From Gigantopelta aegis (lineage: Eukaryota > Mollusca > Gastropoda > Neomphalida > Peltospiridae), in contig NC_054703.1 in NCBI RefSeq assembly GCF_016097555.1, positions 20,615,110 through 20,679,109 on the forward strand: 64,000 nt of DNA, given 5' to 3'. Shown here piece after piece: positions 21,859 to 32,534 of this stretch (its first letter is position 1; every line of letters begins with the position of its first letter). The notes beneath the pieces were generated by a model, which was not told the origin of the DNA, did not search any database, and saw only the letters and a list, made by a program, of their open reading frames with translations. Made by a program: the position numbers and the translations under genes.

Positions 21859-23370
21859 TTATATATACTCTTCAAAAGAAGAAACGCAAAACCACATTGT
21901 CGTAACATTTGGAGAATTGATTTAATTATTGAATGGTGAGTCCGATAATTACCAAATGTTGCAGGATTGTTCACAATTCACTCTAGTCCATTGTGAGTAA
22001 GTGATAGGACACACCACCAAGGTCAAGGTCATATGGAGTCAATACCGGGTGTGGCCTCCGCGTGTGTTGACAACTGCCTGGCACCGCCTGCCCATTGAAG
22101 CAACCAGAGTACGATGACGTCCCGGGGGATGGTGGCCCACTCGGCCTGCAAGGCTGCTGCCAGCTCGGGCAGGGTCTGGGGCTGTGGTTGTCGCTGTCAG
22201 AGGCGTCGGTCCAACTCGTCCCATAGATGCTCAATTGGGTTCAAATCCGGTGATATCGATGGCCAAGGAAGGACATTAATGTTGTTGTTCTGTAGGAAAG
22301 CCGTTGTGAGACGTGCTGTGTGAGGCCTGGCGTTGTCATGTTGGAACACTGCGTTGGCGTTGGCCATAACTGGAACGATCTGTGGCCGGAGGATCTGGTC
22401 AGTGTAGCCCTGTGCATTCAGGTTGCCCTGCACGTGGACCAGGTCAGTTCTGCCAGTGTGTGAGATGGCTGCCCACACCATGACACTACCCCCGCCGAAT
22501 CTGTCCACTTCCTGCACGCAGTTTGCCGCATAACGTTCACCACGACGCCTATACACACGACATCTTCCATCATGACGTCGGAGCAGAAATCGGGACTCGT
22601 CACTGAACCACACCTGTCTCCATCGCAGTTGAGGCCATTGTCGATGAATCTGGCACCACTGCAGTCGGAGTCGACGGTGTTGTGGTGTTAAGATGACACC
22701 TCGAACTGGACGTCTGGTACGAATTCCTACCTCACGTAGGCGGTTCCGTACGGTCTGGTCGGATATCCTGCGCAAACCTGGTATTGCTGCGGCTGTGGAG
22801 GTGGCAGTAGTCAATCGTTCCCGAAGGTGGCGTACCCGGATGTAGCGGTCCTGCCCGGGGGTAGTGACCCGTGGTCGACCGGATCTAGGGAGGTCACGTG
22901 TTGATCCATGTTGCTGGTAACGGTCCCACAGTCTGGAGATGGTGCTTGGGGACACATGAAATGCCCTGGCAACGGCCGTTCTGGATTCGCCTGCGTCTAG
23001 TCGGCCGATGGCATTGTTTCTCTGCGGTTCACTGAGACGTGGCATGTCCTGGATTGTCAACTGTCGGCCAGATACAGAGGCCAGGCAAGCGAACACCCTG
23101 CACTTTTATACTGTCGGTGTTCATGTTGCACGTGCAGACAACGCACGTGCAGTGGTGACATGGTTTGCACGTGGCTGCGTTTTTGCGAATATTCACATTT
23201 TGGAACTTTATTGTACAGTAGCTGCGTTTTATCGAATGTAACCGTGGGAATGTGTTTGGGACATGCAATGACCTTATATTCACAAAGCATGAACCGGTAG
23301 GAAACATAAAATCGGAGTTATAACCCATTTGTACCCTTTTGCGTTTCTTTTTTTGAAGAGTATATATTAA
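21859..23370 (-). mobile_element. Tc1/mariner-like element with both TIRs
   Basis: Inverted ends TATATACTCTTCAAAAGAAG (left) and CTTTTTTTGAAGAGTATATA (right) bound a 1.5-kb element; TA at each end fits the usual target. The transposase lies on the minus strand. A lone right-end fragment of the same type (TTTTTTGAAGAGTATATAT) sits at 26458-26477. Confidence 0.92.
22039..23045 (-). pseudogene. Tc1-like transposase, nearly intact
   Basis: DNA-cutting and strand-transfer enzyme of IS630/Tc1 elements. Start taken at MPRLSEPQRNNAIGRL (23045), the usual start for this group, although the frame is open to 23096. An N-terminal helix-turn-helix pair is visible (TAVARAFHVSPSTISRLWDRY and a GRPRVTTPGQDRYI hook). 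The DDE catalytic domain follows: D in WFSDESRF, D in FQHDNARPH, and PDLNPIEHLWDEL with the third acid. The frame is closed by one stop at 22197-22199 after ELDRRL. Beyond it the family sequence goes on (QRQPQPQTLPELAAALQAEW), with one more frameshift near 22115 before GGHTRY. Two lesions only, so this is a young copy. Confidence 0.93.
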
Positions 23371-23585
23371 TGTTTTACAAAACAAATCTCTTTGAAACAC
23401 TCGTCTGTTATCACCCCCAAAACTCCCCTCCCCCCCCCCCCCCCCCCCACCCCACCCCTGCTTACGTTTTGGGACAAGTTAATTCTTTTGTGGGCAAGTG
23501 AAATTTGAAAGTGACTTGCCCGGCGGCAACTGAACATTTTAGGATATGGCCAGCCCTGCAATAGAGCACATTATTTATTAATCAT
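23371..23585. other. Short spacer with poly-C
   Basis: Holds a C run at about 23429-23448 and no gene. Confidence 0.6.
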
Positions 23586-23845
23586 CGGCTATTGGATGTC
23601 AAATATTTGTTTCATTCTGACATATAGTTTTAGACAGGAAACCCTCAACATTTTTCCATTAATAGCAAGGGGTCCTTTATATGCATCATCCTACAGGATG
23701 ACACATACCACGGCCTATGATATACCAATCGTGGTGCACTTACTGGAACCAAAAATAGCCCAATGGGCCCACCGACGGGGATCGATCCCAGACCGACCGC
23801 GCATCGAGTGAGCGTTTCCCACTGGGCCAAGTCCCGCCCCAGAAG
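23586..23845 (-). mobile_element. SINE, A-type head with D-type tail
   Basis: Reverse copy: tail block AATCATCGGCTATTGGATGT, then the body, and the head ends GCCAAGTCCCGCCCC. Confidence 0.85.
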
Positions 23846-23897
23846 CATAATAACTCCTCTACTGCACTAGGTTTCGCCTGAACGTGAATTTGTACTC

Positions 23898-24108
23898 ATT
23901 TTGGCGAGACGTAGCCCAGTGGAAAAGCGCTCGTTTGATGCGCGGTCGGTCTGGGATCGATCCCCGTCGGTGGGTCCATTGGGTTATTTTTCGCTCCAGC
24001 CAGTGCACCACGACTGGTACACCAAAGGTTGTGGTATGTGCTATCCTGTCTATGGGATGGTGCATATAAAAGATCCCTTGCTGTTAATCGAAAAGAGTAG
24101 CCCATTAA
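23898..24108 (+). mobile_element. SINE family A, 3'-truncated
   Basis: Head GTAGCCCAGTGGAAAAGCGC to the AGAGTAGCCCATTAAT block, where it stops. Head-to-head with the copy at 23586-23845, so the pair could form a hairpin in a transcript. Confidence 0.85.
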
Positions 24109-24420
24109 TATCATTATCGCTACCCAATTGCCCAAAGCTACAAACCTTTTCCAACTTGCCTCGAATTCGATCTGTTTGAATGTGCGATGGCACACTTTGA
24201 AGTAGAATGAACGATGACTCTTTAACTGAAATTAAATAATAATGTCAAAATAAATAAGGGGAAAAATAAAACTCCATATTATGAAAGCATAATAAGAAAA
24301 CAAAAACGACTTCTGCTGGTGGACTATTACTGCTAGTACCCGGGTGCGTCATTATCCCCGTTACAGTTTAATAATTGCTTTATATTATTAATACCATACC
24401 AAACAAGGCGCTGGCAATAA

Positions 24421-24454
<34 letters not shown>

Positions 24455-24594
24455 TAATAATACAAAAAATAAACCAGAAAAATAAAAATTAATAATAATA
24501 CCATACTGTTACATTTGTATCGAATCAAGTGTTTGACAGTCTTAGCAAGGCCTACGATTAATCATACTTCCATTTTGCGGGATGGGGGGGGGGG
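24109..24594. other. No gene seen
   Basis: AT-rich with an A run at 24429-24455. Confidence 0.6.
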
Positions 24595-24895
24595 GGGCGT
24601 AGCCCAGTGGTAAAGTGCTCGCCTAATGCGCGATCCCCGTCAGGGGGCCCATTGGGCTATTTCTCATTCCAACCAATGCTCCACAACTGGTGTAACGAAA
24701 GCCGTGGTATTACTATCTTGTCTGTGGGATGGTGCATATAAAATATCCCTTGCTGCTAATCGGAAAGAGTTTCCCATGAAGTGGCAACAGCGGGTTTCCT
24801 CTCTCAATATCTGTGTGGTCCTTAATCATATGTCCAACGCCATATTACCGTAAATAAAATGTTTTGGGTGCGTCGTTAAATAAAACATTTCCTTC
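24595..24895 (+). mobile_element. SINE family A
   Basis: GTAGCCCAGTGGTAAAGTGC head (the box B part is shortened), body and AAACATTTCCTTCC tail. A G run precedes it. Confidence 0.85.
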
Positions 24896-24915
24896 CTTTC
24901 CTACGATTCTGCGGA

Positions 24916-24999
24916 TGTTACGGTGGCCGAGTGGTTACGGTAACGGGCTGTCGGATGCCACTCGTATCGGTGCAGTATGTTCGAATCGTGCCACTTGAC
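24916..24999 (+). mobile_element. tRNA(Ser/Leu)-like SINE head
   Basis: GGTGGCCGAGTGGTTACGG resembles box A of a class II tRNA and TGTTCGAATCGTGCC resembles box B. The acceptor ends do not pair, so this is more likely a tRNA-derived relic than a tRNA gene. No copies of this exact head were seen elsewhere in the window. Confidence 0.45.
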
Positions 25000-25009
25000 A
25001 CTTTGTGTT

Positions 25010-25398
25010 TTAAAGGGACATTCCTGAGTTTGTTGCATTGTAAGATGTTTCAGAAAAATAAAATATTTCTACGATTAAACTTACATATTAAATATATTTT
25101 CTTGTTTAGAATATCAGTGTCTGTATATTCAATGTGTTTCTGGTTGTCGTAATATTTGTAAGAAGCCCACACTGGATTTTGTCTTCAAATAATTTAGTAC
25201 GTACGAACAAATATAGTTTAGGAAATAAAATGAAATTTAACCTAGTACAAATAGTAGAACGATCAAAAACACGTTTAATATACAGCCACTAATATTTTAT
25301 TCAGAAGAATATATTTGATATGTAATTACAATCGTTAAAAAGTCTTTGTTAGTCGATAACATCTTAAAAATTCAGCAAACTCAGGAATGTCCCTTTAA
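25010..25398. mobile_element. TTAA-flanked MITE (family M1)
   Basis: Begins TTAAAGGGACATTCCTGAG, ends CTCAGGAATGTCCCTTTAA. TTAA at both ends fits a piggyBac-type target. About 390 bases, without coding content. Other copies: 41635, 42253, 46015, 46444 and 49891. Confidence 0.92.
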
Positions 25399-25446
25399 GA
25401 TATTATAATCAGGTCTTATGTCGATGTTATTTGAAGATATTTGTAA

Positions 25447-25772
25447 AAGGAAGGAAATGTTTTATTTAACGACGCACTCAACACATCTGTATTTACGGTT
25501 ATATGGCGTCAGACATATGGTTAATGACCACACAGATATAGAAAGGAAACCCACTGTCGCCACTTTATTGGCTACGCTTTTCGATTAGCAGCAAGGTATC
25601 TTTTATATGCACCATCCCACAGACAGGATAGTACATACCACGGCCTTTATTACACCAGTTGTGGAGGACTGCCTGGAACAAGAAATAGCTCAATGAGGCC
25701 ACCGATGGGGATCGATACTAAACCGATCGTGTATCTAGCGAGCGCTTTACCACTGGGCTACGTCCTGCCCCG
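25447..25772 (-). mobile_element. SINE family A, full length, with TSD
   Basis: Complete reverse copy from GGAAGGAAATGTTTTATTT to CTACGTCCTGCCCC. TTTGTAAA occurs on both sides (about 25437-25446 and 25772-25779). Confidence 0.9.
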
Positions 25773-25779
25773 TTTGTAA

Positions 25780-26720
25780 ATGGAGTGGAATGGTAAAGAA
25801 TAACCATAATATGTATGAATCCAGGTATTTAGACTGCACGAAAGTCAAAGCAATAAAAGTTGTTCAAACTCAAATTAAGTACAAACATGCTGACTTCGAA
25901 ATATGTCAGGGCAAAAGCAGTGCAATGTTAAGCTACAGATCAAAGCAACTTGAAATACATTTCTGAACATCGTCTACTCTTGGGAAGCTGTTAACAAAGC
26001 AATCTGAGAGTACTGCTAAAGCAATACATGTCCCCTACCGGGCCCTTCGTATCTCATAAATTCAAGGGTCATAACTCTTTAAAAAACAAAATTGGTAAAT
26101 CGCCATGAAAGTCAAAACTTCATCTGTACAAAAACACAATAAAGCTATACACAAAATTTCAGCAAACAAAAAAGTCAGGAAAATGTTTTTTCGTATCTTT
26201 TAAATTCAAGGGCCATATCTTTAATAAAAATGGGTAAATCGCCATGACTGTCAAACTTACTTGCGATTTACTGATAAAAAAAAACGTCAACTTTCAAATT
26301 TCATTTCTGATCCCAATCGTCCTTCAAGATCTTTGGTGGTAAAAACCCCCACTGTAATACTGAACTACTGGTTGTAATGTTTGCCCAATTAATTTACTAG
26401 TATCATATAACTATTACAGTTTTGGCTATTGTAAATTCTTATTAGAGTTCCCCTACGTTTTTTGAAGAGTATATATTGCACTAAACCAGGTCGTTGCACA
26501 AAACTGTCAACTTACTTATATGTAAATCCCTGGAATCAAGCCTCAAGACAAGTCTTAGACACAACATACAAGCAAATATATTCGGTTCAGAAATAAATAA
26601 AACTGTAATACATACCATTGTAAGAAAACGACGCTTATAGCGTTATGGCCGACATTTTAGTTTTATGGACTGGTGTAGACTTCCTATATGAGATAACTCT
26701 GATTATTTTCTTGTTACTCT
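25780..26720. other. No gene; AT-rich dispersed repeat
   Basis: Two related blocks (26060-26115 and 26205-26260) share AATTCAAGGGTCATAACTCT-like sequence and GGTAAATCGCCATGA. A Tc1-like right-end scrap lies at 26458-26477. Confidence 0.55.
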
Positions 26721-26730
26721 CTCTGACCTC

Positions 26731-26988
26731 ACTAGAGGAAGACATGTTTTATTTAACGACGCACTCAACACAGTTTATTTACGGTTATATGGCGTCAGAC
26801 ATATGGTTAAGAACCACACATTTATTGAGAGAGGAAACCCGCTGTCGCCACTTCATGGGCTACTCTTTCCGATTAGCAGCAAGGGGTCTTTTATATGCAC
26901 CATCCCACAGAAAGGGTAGTACATACCACGGTCTTTTATATACCAGTCGTGGTGCACTGGCTGGAACAAGAAACAGGCCCACCGACGG
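26731..26988 (-). mobile_element. SINE family A, 5'-truncated, with TSD
   Basis: Reverse copy flanked by CTCTGACCTC at 26721-26730 and 26989-26998. Truncated inside the head. Confidence 0.92.
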
Positions 26989-26998
26989 CTCTGACCTC

Positions 26999-27710
26999 TG
27001 AAGATCGGCAATAGAACGGGTTTTCGTTGGCGCTAACAACATACATGTACATGTGCACTATTGCGAACATACATTATATAAGCATTTATTTTTAGTCCAA
27101 AATTGAGAATATTTCCGTCTCTGTTTTTAGCTGGCAGGCATGGGAGTGAGTGCTCCGCAAGGCTCAATGGGTAGGTGTAAACCACTTGCACCGACCATAG
27201 ATCCATAACTGGTTCAACAAAGGGCCATGGTTTGTGCTATCCTGCCTGTGGGAAGCGCAAATAAAAGATCCCTTGCTGCTAATCGGAAGAGTAGCCCATG
27301 TAGTGGCGACAGCGGGTTTCCTCTCAAAATCTGTGTGGTCCTTAACCATATGTCTGACGCCATATAACCGTAAATAAAATGTATTGAGTGCGTCGTTAAA
27401 TAAAACATTTCTTTCTGTTTTTAGCTATATGACCACATCTGGCTGTAGTACCGGTCCGAACAGCTGGTTCAGGAACCCTTTCACAGCCACCAGCTCTTCC
27501 GCTATACACCCATGAATCAAAAAGTCAATTTACAATATTACAAAATAACATCCATGGGCAAAATCCAGCCAGAAGGCTTATCACTGAAAACATTTTTTAA
27601 TTCTTCCCCAATTTCTAGAAGTGAATATGTGAAGCACAACATATTTTACAATTAGGAACTACAGTGGACCGTGATGAATGAACGCTCACCCAGAAGTCAC
27701 CTGTGTAGTG
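26999..27710 (-). repeat. Dispersed repeat R3, copy 1, split by a SINE
   Basis: 26999-27132 and 27427-27710, read in reverse, match 32535-32955 (shared ATGGGTGTATAGCG, GGTACTACAGCCAGATG, GACGGAAAT and AACCCGTTCTATTG). The SINE at 27133-27414 interrupts it. Family unknown. A short frame in both copies is not conserved enough to call coding. Confidence 0.8.
27133..27414 (+). mobile_element. SINE, 5'-truncated, with TSD
   Basis: Starts inside the C-type body (GTGAGTGCTCCGCAAGGCTC) and ends AAACATTTCTTT. The 12-base repeat CTGTTTTTAGCT flanks it (27121-27132 and 27415-27426). Confidence 0.93.
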
Positions 27711-28181
27711 AGACCTCTGTAGTGAAATGAATACAATAGAGTTATCTTGTATTAAGACTACACCAGTGAATAAAACTAAAATGGCGTCTTTTTCTCACTA
27801 TGGTATGTATTACAGTTTTATTTATTTCTGAACACAAAATGTATTTTGTTGTTATTTCCAAAACACTTTTACAATTTATTTCTGACATCAAACCAAACTG
27901 AAATTATTTACCAAAAAAGGGCATTTTTGTAGGATGGGCCGAGCTAAATTTACAAATGTTTAGTGGTTTTCTTGTCTTGTAATTTATATTTTATCTTATT
28001 TAATAAACACCTGTCTAACTGATAGATACTCACAAAGTGGAATCGTAGAAAACAATATTATTCCAACCAGGATAAGACTGAAAACAGAATTTTAAAACGG
28101 GTCAATTAAGGAATAAAGGTCGGATACTGCAATTGGCTGTAAGTTTAAGGTTGCACATAGCTTTAAAAAGGCGGCTCCCAT
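27711..28181. other. No gene seen
   Basis: AT-rich intron sequence without a clear repeat. Confidence 0.55.
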
Positions 28182-28391
28182 TCAGAATAATATATGCAAA
28201 GTATCAACCGAAACCATCCCAAGTTCAGCCAGCAAATGTTTCCCTATTTGATCGGTTTCCGACGTGGCCACTTGGTTTACCATGAAGCGCATAAACCAGT
28301 CTAGCGGACTTTTTTCTGCTTGGTCAGGCTGTCCATATAAAAAGATTTCGACGAAGAAAATATAATACAAAACCTGGAAATCCGAAAACAC
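28182..28391 (-). other. Unrecognised small open frame with splice-like ends
   Basis: 69 codons. The part after an acceptor-like GGATTTCCAG reads VLYYIFFVEIFLYGQPDQAE and then KSPLDWFMRFMVNQVATSET. A donor-like ATG|GTAAAC lies inside. It does not resemble the missing SLC30 exon. I do not recognise it; chance is quite possible. Confidence 0.2.
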
Positions 28392-28401
28392 TGTACAGGT
28401 G

Positions 28402-28690
28402 ATACCGGCCTCGGTGGTGTCGTGGTTAAGCCATTGGGCAAAAAGCTAGTAGGTACTGGGTTCGCAGCCCTGTATCGGTTCCCACCCAGAGCGAATTTAA
28501 CAAATGAATGTGTAGGTGTAAAACAACTACACCCCTTTTTCTTTCACAAACCACTAGCAACTAACAACTAATCCACCGTTCCTAGTCAGACAGGTCTGAT
28601 AGCTGAGGTGTGTGCCCAGGACAGGATGCTTGAATCTTAATTGGATATAAGCACGAAAGTAAGTTAAAATGAAATTGAGCCAAAAACAAA
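28402..28690 (+). mobile_element. SINE family C
   Basis: Head ACCGGCCTCGGTGGTGTCG, box-B-like GGTACTGGGTTCGCAGCCC, body GGTGTGTGCCCAGGACAGG and tail AAGTTAAAATGAAATT. This copy shows the target into which the MITE at 40843 inserted. Confidence 0.88.
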
Positions 28691-28699
28691 AAGAGAATG

Positions 28700-29192
28700 A
28701 AACAAACGTTTTCATATTTTTTTAAAACACACATACCTTTGAGAAGTCTAATTTTATTGGCATTACCCTTTTTCAATATCACACACTCTTATTTCTTTTT
28801 ATTGTAACAGTATCAAAATGTTCAGTTATATCATTTAATATTACCTGCAATAATAATACAAAGTGAACTATTCTCTGTTTTCTAATTTAATGTTTAACCT
28901 CTTTTCCTTCTATCTCTCTTCCTATTCTGTCAACCTTAGAAATATTTATATTTTCATGTACGCATTACTAGTGTAATATACTATATACTGTAAGGTAGTA
29001 ATAGCAGCCTCCCCCCCCCCCCCCCCCCCCCCCAAACAGACACACAACCGTGACACTGCCAAATCTGTTGCTAGGGTTAATACACTTTACAAAATAAATG
29101 TGTTCCAAATGTGTTACAAGTTTGTAGATGAATAAAACTTTCGATCAGTTTTCACAAGTTGAAACTAGTGTCGGCAATTATACGTGACTCAC
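28700..29192. other. Intron, no gene seen
   Basis: AT-rich with a C run at 29011-29033. Confidence 0.6.
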
Positions 29193-29334
29193 CTTAAGGC
29201 CGGATCAACGTAATACCTCCAGTCGTCTTCGACTAGCCAGATCACCAGGGCACTGATGATGACTATGACGGATCCCAGTGCGTCTCCCAGAACGTGTAAA
29301 AACACACCTCTCATATTCAGATGTCCTTCTGATT
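29193..29334 (-). CDS. SLC30A1: ZnT1-like exon 4, transmembrane helix 5
   Basis: Acceptor TATGTTTCAG, donor TTAAG|GTGAGT. 142 bases, entering with two bases (completing a Glu codon with E3) and leaving with two. It encodes SEGHLNMRGVFLHVLGDALG, then SVIVIISALVIWL and VEDDWRYYVDPAL. LNMRGVFLHVLGDALGSVIV is the signature of SLC30A1/A10 helix 5; H and D of HVLGD are two of the four transport-site residues. The exon ends just before helix 6, and the next piece is not found in the window. Confidence 0.9.
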
Positions 29335-29502
29335 CTGAAACATATAATCATTGTAATGAATATGTTTTATTATATACCTGTATGTGTAAATAATTTACTT
29401 ATACAAGTTTCAATGCTGGAAACCTATGTGGTATATGAGCATGTTAAAACATTACGCACATACAAGTTTCATTTGAAGAACACTTAAGCGTACAAGAGAG
29501 GA

Positions 29503-29824
29503 AGGAAATGTTTTATTTAACGACGCACTAAACACATTTTATTTACGGTTATATGGCGTCAGACATATGGTTAAGGGCCACACAGATATTGAGAGAGGAA
29601 ACCCGCTGTCGCCACTTCATGGGCTACTCTTTTTCGATTAGCAGCAAGGGATCTTTTATATGCACCATCCCACAGACAGGGTAGTACATACCACGGCCTT
29701 TGATATACCAGTCGTGGTGCACTGGCTAGAACGAGAAATAGTCCAATGGGCCCATCGGCGGGGATCGATCCCAGACCTACCGCGCATCGAGCGAGCGCTT
29801 TACCACTGGGCTACGTCCTGCCTC
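29503..29824 (-). mobile_element. SINE family A, full length, with TSD
   Basis: Complete reverse copy flanked by TACAAGAGAGGA at 29491-29502 and 29825-29836. Confidence 0.93.
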
Positions 29825-29990
29825 TACAAGAGAGGAGACGGGGAACAGCTGAGAAATTCGCCGTGATGTTTAAAACCAAGGGGCTGTCACTTTAAAAAAA
29901 AAAAAAAAATTAACTTGCTAAATATAGATAGATAGATTGATAGATAGATAGATAGATAACTACTTTAACGCGGTCATATATACCACTAGG
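29820..29990 (+). repeat. Intron block duplicated at 30585-30715
   Basis: CTACAAGAGAGGAGACGGGG, the AATTCGCCGTGATGTTTAAA block and TTAACTTGCTAAATATA recur at 30598-30712, together with the end of the neighbouring SINE. The right copy runs up to the splice donor of E3. A TAGA microsatellite follows here (29921-29958). Confidence 0.85.
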
Positions 29991-30040
29991 GTTTCGAAAA
30001 CAAGATCGGTGGCCTGACTCGGGATGGGGGGGAGGGGGAG

Positions 30041-30540
30041 GGTAGAGTTGAAAATGGGCAGAATTTTTAAAATAGCAATTAGTAAAAAAAAGTTAATAGA
30101 ATAAAAAAAAAAAAAAAAATTAAAGTTACAAGCCAAAAATAAAAAAAACTGCTCGGCCGAATATTTATATAATTTGGACATTTTAGCCAAAGTCCAAAAA
30201 TAAATAAGAGAAAGAAGAGATTGGACTGCTCGACATAAATTTTGAACGCAGATCTAAAAGTTTAAAAGTATCGATATGTCCACGCGAGTGGCCTCGTTAA
30301 GGCCGTTTGGGTGCACAGCTTAAAGGGACGAGATGGGTTGCATCCCGTCAAGAAAACCCCTAGATTAACAGTCATTAGACGTTGAAGGTGTAGTGCCGTG
30401 CTGAAATACAGATCTTGAGAACCCGGATCCGTCTGAATGAGAGAGAGAGTATCTGACTAGGGTATAGTCCAGTCGTCATGGGTTGCTATAGTGGTGCGGA
30501 CGTGCCCGACTCCGGAGGATACGAGATGGTATCACTATAA
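30041..30540 (+). repeat. Direct repeat R4, copy 1
   Basis: Matches 33120-33608 in the same orientation over about 490 bases (GCCGAATATTTATATAATTT, CGAGTGGCCTCGTTAAGGCC, CCGGAGGATACGAGATGGTA). Unclassified. The two copies bracket exon 3. Confidence 0.88.
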
Positions 30541-30713
30541 CGAGAAATAGCCCAATGGGCATCGAGCGAGCGCTTTACCACTGGGCTACGTCCTTCCCCT
30601 ACAAGAGAGGAGATGGGGAACAGCTGAAAAATTCGCCGTGATGTTTAAAATCAAGCGTCTGTCACTTAAAAAACAAAACAAAATATTTAAAAAATTTAAC
30701 TTGCTAAATATAC

Positions 30714-30890
30714 CTAATTTTTGGGATCCTTTTTCTAGAGAAATATCATCTCCATCCTCGATGTTTATCATGGTATCAGACTGTCTGCCGTCAGCAGTGT
30801 CGTGGGCGTCGTGGGCGTCGCCGTGACTCGGCACCCTGTCACCAAGGGAACGTATGTCTTCTATGTGACCACCACCACTAACAGAATGAT
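30714..30890 (-). CDS. SLC30A1: ZnT1-like exon 3, His/Asp-rich cytoplasmic loop
   Basis: 177 bases. Acceptor CTTGCCTTGCAG, donor TTAG|GTATAT. Phases fit: E2 leaves G, this exon begins AT (codon GAT), and it leaves G, which E4 completes. It encodes DHSVSGGGHIEDIRSLGDRV, then PSHGDAHDAHDTADGRQ and an acidic stretch ending GSQKL. This is the variable loop between helices 4 and 5 which in ZnT1 is rich in His and is thought to sense or pass on zinc. Low conservation is expected here; phase and position are the main evidence. Confidence 0.85.
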
Positions 30891-30984
30891 CTGCAAGGCA
30901 AGGGTTCCATTTGCGTATTAAAACCAACAAAACAACAGGAAACAGCAACAAAACAAGAATAATACAATCAAAAACCCTGCTACA

Positions 30985-31062
30985 GTTGTGGTGCACTGGC
31001 TGGAACGAGAAATAGCCCAATGGGCCCACCGATGGGGGTCGATCCCAGACGGACCAAGTAAT
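30985..31062 (-). mobile_element. SINE family A fragment (head)
   Basis: GTGGTGCACTGGCTGGAACG and GAGAAATAGCCCAATGGGCC only. Confidence 0.75.
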
Positions 31063-31400
31063 ACGTTAGAATACGTTACACCAGATTTTTGGGTCATTCC
31101 ATCCACGTTTTTTCGGACGCATGTATGTACGTATGTATGTATGGACTTGTTTTGATGTATGAATACTAGTATCTATATATTGTATTTATGTCGGGTTTAA
31201 CTATTACATACATAGATATTAAAATTGGCGCTGGGAATAATTAAATCATTTCTCGCCTCACAAATTGTCTCATGCCGATGCTGGGACTCGAACCTGTGGC
31301 ACTGAATCACCTACAACTTGCAGACTTGCAACGATACGTTCTGAGCAATTGAGTCATCCTTGTAGGCCTATACAACCACAGGTATCATGTCTGCGGGGTG
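31063..31400. other. No gene; short ATGT repeats
   Basis: GTATGTAC-type repeats at 31120-31145. 31270-31360 resembles a damaged tRNA-like head (TGCTGGGACTCGAACC). Confidence 0.45.
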
Positions 31401-31404
31401 GAAT

Positions 31405-31972
31405 GATTGAATGAATGATTGACAGCCCAGCACGAAAAATACATCGGCTATTGGGTGTCAAACTATAGCAATGCAAACAAATAAAGTGATGATCAACATC
31501 AATATAAAAATTCAAGATTCAAATAAAAACAGTGTAAAGAACTGTGCAAAAATACAAATATCACAGATAGATACTGACTTTTACTCAAAATTTCAATTGT
31601 ATCTCGAAGACAACAAGGGGATTTGTGCTGTATTGGCCATTCTTAAAGGCATATTGTCTGGTCTGACAAAGTATTACCTAAACAAAAATAATTTGATTTG
31701 TCCCTAAATGTACTTCAACCATCTTCATAACCACCATACTCCATTTATTAATGATATTTTGTAAAAATAATTTAATTATGGCAATAGTCCATAATTCAAA
31801 AACTAAAATTGCCGAGAGGGTTGACATGGATTTCACTCCATCATGATTCAGTTAAGGTGATGCAATAGCTAGATTTGGTTTCCAACAATTAATGTAATTT
31901 TTATTTATTATCCATTTTTAGACAAATAAGGTCCTTAAATCCGTGACTATGCCTTCAAAGAGAATGTCTTGT
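31405..31972 (-). mobile_element. SINE family B, split by MITE M2
   Basis: The reverse B copy runs from the tail (AATGAATGATTG) to TTGGCCATTCT at 31642. The family M2 element follows, and AAAGAGAATGT (to 31965) then restores the B sequence. The rest of the B head is lost. Confidence 0.8.
31643..31956. mobile_element. TTAA-flanked MITE (family M2), copy 1
   Basis: Begins TTAAAGGCATATTGTC and ends near CCGTGACTATGCCTTCAA (the second TTAA is mutated). Nearly the same internal sequence as 58535-58877, including GCCGAGAGGGTTGACATGGA. Confidence 0.85.
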
Positions 31973-32534
31973 CTTCTCTTTTTCTTTTTCTTTCGAAAAT
32001 CTCACGGTTTTTCTCTTCTGATAAAAATCCATTGTAGTTAAAACAATTTCTGTTCTTGCTCTGTCGAATTCTCGGCCAATCCGGCCAGAAATAACAAACA
32101 AAGTGAGAGGACTGGACACAACAATCTATATTTATAGCAGATCAATGCCAAATAAGGTTATCGCAACCAGTATCTCGCATTGTCGTTGAGAGTTTCCACG
32201 CGTGACGTAGAGGTGAAAATTCCCTGACGTCACCTGTCAAATATTGCTTTCTACACAAAAGATCGACCACTTTATTTGCTTTGCACTTGATTATGTATGA
32301 ATAGGTCAATCTCCAGGTTTTTATTGAAATCTCCAGATATTGGGGCTTCAGTGTCCAGGTTTCCAGTGCCTCGAGGTTGAGAGGTCTGAATATGGCATAT
32401 TTTACCGTAATTTCGCTTGAAATCCATATTTCGTAAAAGGTACAACGTTTTAATCACAAGATTCACATTCAAGTGCATTAGTAATGTTCAAACAAAAACA
32501 TTTCATGAGCAATTTTGCACTGGAATTTTTCTAG
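31973..32534. other. No gene seen
   Basis: Unique-looking intron sequence. Frames below 75 codons without motifs. Confidence 0.5.

Noticed and set aside
23586-24108. Paired frames with conserved peptides as gene candidates
   Set aside because: They are translations of two head-to-head SINEs; the same peptides appear wherever the SINE occurs.
24916-24999. A functional tRNA-Ser gene
   Set aside because: Boxes A and B are there, but the acceptor stem does not pair and no terminator T run follows.
28182-28391. Hydrophobic minus frame as the missing helix 6 exon
   Set aside because: The peptide has no SLC30 motif and its phase and length do not fit.
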